Assembly: GCA_031276335.1 (NCBI GenBank)
Contig: JAISNH010000016.1
Coordinates: forward strand, 1-7,557
DNA length: 7,557 nucleotides
Reading direction: 5' to 3'
DNA from: Rickettsiales bacterium
Lineage (GTDB): Bacteria > Pseudomonadota > Alphaproteobacteria > Rs-D84 > CACZYB01
Shown: positions 6,160 through 7,557 of the stretch, in pieces
Position numbering within the stretch: the stretch's first letter is position 1
How the letters are laid out: every line of letters begins with the position of its first letter
Made by a program: the position numbers and the translations under genes
Notes under the pieces: model-generated
Told to the model about the DNA's origin: nothing
Databases searched by the model: none
The model's input: only the letters and a program-made list of their open reading frames with translations

Positions 6160-6184
6160 GCCCTGGACTGCCATCGGATTCTTA

Positions 6185-6228
6185 TATCCACTAAATAGAG
6201 TGCCGCTATCCACTAAATAGAGTGCCGC
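6185..6228 (+). repeat. Perfect 22-bp tandem repeat, two copies
   Basis: The unit at 6185-6206 (starts TATCCACTAAATAG, ends AGTGCCGC) is repeated exactly at 6207-6228. Each copy contains CACT-6 nt-AGTG, a small inverted repeat. The period is close to two helical turns. It lies in the spacer between the small membrane gene and uvrD. Confidence 0.92.
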
Positions 6229-6280
6229 GACGAGTTTTGCGCAGCCCGGATCCCGCACCCGCCGCCGCTCGGCCTATGAC

Positions 6281-6307
6281 CCCGGACTGTCCGGGATGAT
6301 CTCTTTT
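6281..6307 (+). terminator. Palindrome, possible weak terminator
   Basis: CCCGGA (6281-6286), CTG, TCCGGG (6290-6295) form a 6-bp perfect stem with a 3-nt loop. The only T run (6304-6307) begins 8 nt after the stem, too far for a typical intrinsic terminator. It may end transcripts from secB-plsC inefficiently or be part of a dispersed repeat. Confidence 0.25.
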
Positions 6308-6311
6308 ATCC

Positions 6312-6340
6312 TTGCATACAATCTTTCAAAATATTATAAT
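6312..6340 (+). promoter_or_regulatory. Strong sigma70-type promoter for uvrD
   Basis: TTGCAT (6312-6317) and a perfect TATAAT (6335-6340) are separated by exactly 17 nt, in an AT-rich island between GC-rich sequences. The predicted start near 6347 leaves a leader of about 14 nt, with AGGAA (6350-6354) 6 nt before the ATG. I see no LexA-like box over it. Confidence 0.7.
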
Positions 6341-6360
6341 ATCAAAAATAGGAACATATA

Positions 6361-7557
6361 ATGAACAAAATCGAATTAGCGCCAGAGTGGCTGGACAAAC
6401 TGAATCCCGAGCAAAGGGAGGCTGTCGAAACGACCGAGGGGCCGCTTTTGGTGCTTTCCGGCGCGGGCACGGGAAAGACGCGCGTCCTGACCTCCAAAAT
6501 CGCATATATCCTGTGGAAGCAGCTGGCTTTTCCATGGCAGATACTGGCCGTCACCTTCACGAACAAGGCCGCGAACGAGATGAAAAACCGCGTGCGCGAC
6601 ATAATCGGCGGCGGCGCGGACGGCCTGTGGATAGGCACCTTCCACTCCGTCGGCCTCCGGATACTTAAAAAATACGCCGAACTGGCCGGCTTGAAGCCCG
6701 GATTCCTTATATTCGCGGAGGACGACCAGCGGATACTGATCAAGAAAACGATGGAGGAGGATTTCAAGCTGGACACCAAAAAGCTGCCTCCGTCAACCCT
6801 GCTCGACATCGTCGCGCGGCTGAAGGACAAGGGGCTTTATTACGACAGCGGCGACATACCCCTTGCCGAGGCCGGCGCCGCGGGCGGCAAAATACTCGAG
6901 ATATACCGCCGGTACCAGGAGCGCCTCAAGGAGCTGAACGCCGCGGACTTCGGCGACCTGCTCCTTTATCCGCTGATGATTTTCGAGAAAAACCCAGCTG
7001 TTTTGGAGGAATTCCAGAAAAAATTCAAATACATCCTGGTCGACGAATACCAGGACACCAACGCCGTGCAGTACAAGCTGCTGAAGCTCTTGTCCGCGCT
7101 CAACCGCAACATCGCATGCGTCGGCGACGACGACCAGTCGATATATTCGTGGCGTGGCGCGGAAATAGAAAACATCCTTCGGTTCGAGCGCGATTTCACC
7201 GGCGCCCGCGTCATACGGCTGGAGACGAACTACCGCTCCACCCCGCACATACTTTCCGCCGCATCCCACCTTATCTCGAAGAACCGCGACCGGCTGGGCA
7301 AGACGCTCCGCCCGTGCGGGGCGCTTTCCTCCGGCGAGGCGGCAAAGGTGCAGGTGAGGGGCGTGTGGAACGGGGACGAGGAAGCCCGCCAAATCACAGA
7401 TGAAATCGAGCATTACCAGCGAAAGGGAACGCCGCTTTCCGAAATGGCCGTGCTGGTCCGCGCGGGATACCAGACGCGCCTGTTCGAGGAACGCTTCATC
7501 CGCGCCGGCATACCGTACCGCATAGTCGGCGGCCTCCGCTTCTACGAGCGGCAGGAA
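6361..7557 (+). CDS. uvrD: UvrD/PcrA-type superfamily 1A DNA helicase, 3' end cut by window
   Basis: An ATP-driven 3'-5' DNA helicase of nucleotide-excision and mismatch repair. The first 399 codons are present, and the frame is open to the last base. Motifs in order: LNPEQREAV (14-22, Q motif), GAGTGKT (34-40, Walker A, Lys39), AVTFTNKAANEM (63-74), GTFHSV (92-97), VDEYQDTN (227-234, Walker B, Asp228-Glu229), VGDDDQSIYSWRGAE (254-268), LETNYRST (287-294) and GGLRFYERQE (390-399), where family members continue with IKDA. About half of a 650-800-residue protein is missing. The ATG at 6361 follows AGGAA and a strong promoter, so it is probably transcribed separately from plsC. Rep or PcrA naming is possible; the motif III region favours alphaproteobacterial UvrD. 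ATA is its commonest Ile codon (15 of 29). Confidence 0.95.
   Translation, partial: MNKIELAPEWLDKLNPEQREAVETTEGPLLVLSGAGTGKTRVLTSKIAYILWKQLAFPWQILAVTFTNKAANEMKNRVRDIIGGGADGLWIGTFHSVGLRILKKYAELAGLKPGFLIFAEDDQRILIKKTMEEDFKLDTKKLPPSTLLDIVARLKDKGLYYDSGDIPLAEAGAAGGKILEIYRRYQERLKELNAADFGDLLLYPLMIFEKNPAVLEEFQKKFKYILVDEYQDTNAVQYKLLKLLSALNRNIACVGDDDQSIYSWRGAEIENILRFERDFTGARVIRLETNYRSTPHILSAASHLISKNRDRLGKTLRPCGALSSGEAAKVQVRGVWNGDEEARQITDEIEHYQRKGTPLSEMAVLVRAGYQTRLFEERFIRAGIPYRIVGGLRFYERQE

Larger units (their letters stand above)
6160..6311. other. Non-coding spacer with repeat-like pieces
   Basis: No credible gene is seen here. The spacer holds the 22-bp tandem repeat, a GC-rich stretch with CCCGGATCCCGC (6245-6256) and the CCCGGA-CTG-TCCGGG palindrome (6281-6295). 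GGACTG occurs both at its left end, just after 6160, and inside the palindrome. The make-up recalls the degenerate intergenic palindromic repeats common in alphaproteobacterial genomes, but I cannot confirm that from one copy. Confidence 0.45.

Noticed and set aside
5412..6191. 259-codon minus-strand open frame opposite plsC
   Set aside because: It runs antisense to PlsC, whose four acyltransferase motifs are intact, and to the small membrane gene. No recognisable domain.
6185..6228. CRISPR array
   Set aside because: The two repeats are directly adjacent with no spacer, and there are only two copies.
6312..6360. LexA/SOS box at the uvrD promoter
   Set aside because: I found neither the alphaproteobacterial GTTC-N7-GTTC nor the CTGT-N8-ACAG pattern across the promoter.
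6793..7413. 206-codon minus-strand open frame opposite uvrD
   Set aside because: Antisense shadow of the helicase, whose ATPase motifs are continuous through this region.

Overview
The window looks like a piece of an alphaproteobacterial chromosome. The coding sequences are complete except for one at the right edge. The lineage call rests on three points: a Tim44-like gene divergent from secB, which is a typically alphaproteobacterial pairing; a UvrD whose motif region (GDDDQSIYSWRGAE, then NYRST) reads like alphaproteobacterial UvrD; and the conserved frr-uppS-cdsA order. The core genes are GC-rich (about 60-67% in the lines I counted) but use ATA unusually often for isoleucine. I cannot name a genus.

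Layout. Positions 74-2253, minus strand: frr, uppS, cdsA (ribosome recycling, undecaprenyl-PP synthesis, CDP-diacylglycerol synthesis), tightly spaced and probably one operon. The pyrH gene often found directly upstream of frr is absent. Positions 2404-3993, plus strand: a sulfatase-fold phosphoethanolamine transferase of the EptA/EptC/CptA type, clearly lower in GC than its neighbours. A run of ten C residues lies four codons after its start. Positions 4020-4655, minus strand: a Tim44-domain membrane protein (TimA-like), divergent from a plus-strand cluster of secB, plsC and an overlapping 59-residue single-pass membrane protein (4737-6159). Positions 6160-6360: a non-coding spacer with a perfect 22-bp tandem repeat, a small palindrome and a strong promoter. 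Positions 6361 to the end: the first 399 codons of uvrD, cut by the window edge.

Except for frr and uvrD, almost everything concerns the cell envelope. PlsC makes phosphatidic acid, CdsA converts it to CDP-diacylglycerol, and PE derived from that is the expected donor for the phosphoethanolamine transferase. UppS makes the carrier lipid for peptidoglycan and surface polysaccharide. SecB delivers exported proteins, and the Tim44-like protein sits at the inner membrane.

The most interesting signal is the start of the transferase gene. The C10 tract, two ATGs 10 nt apart in different frames, and a Shine-Dalgarno sequence positioned for the upstream, currently out-of-frame ATG together look like a phase-variable switch with graded output. 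This is a prediction from sequence alone; a homopolymer sequencing error must be excluded first.
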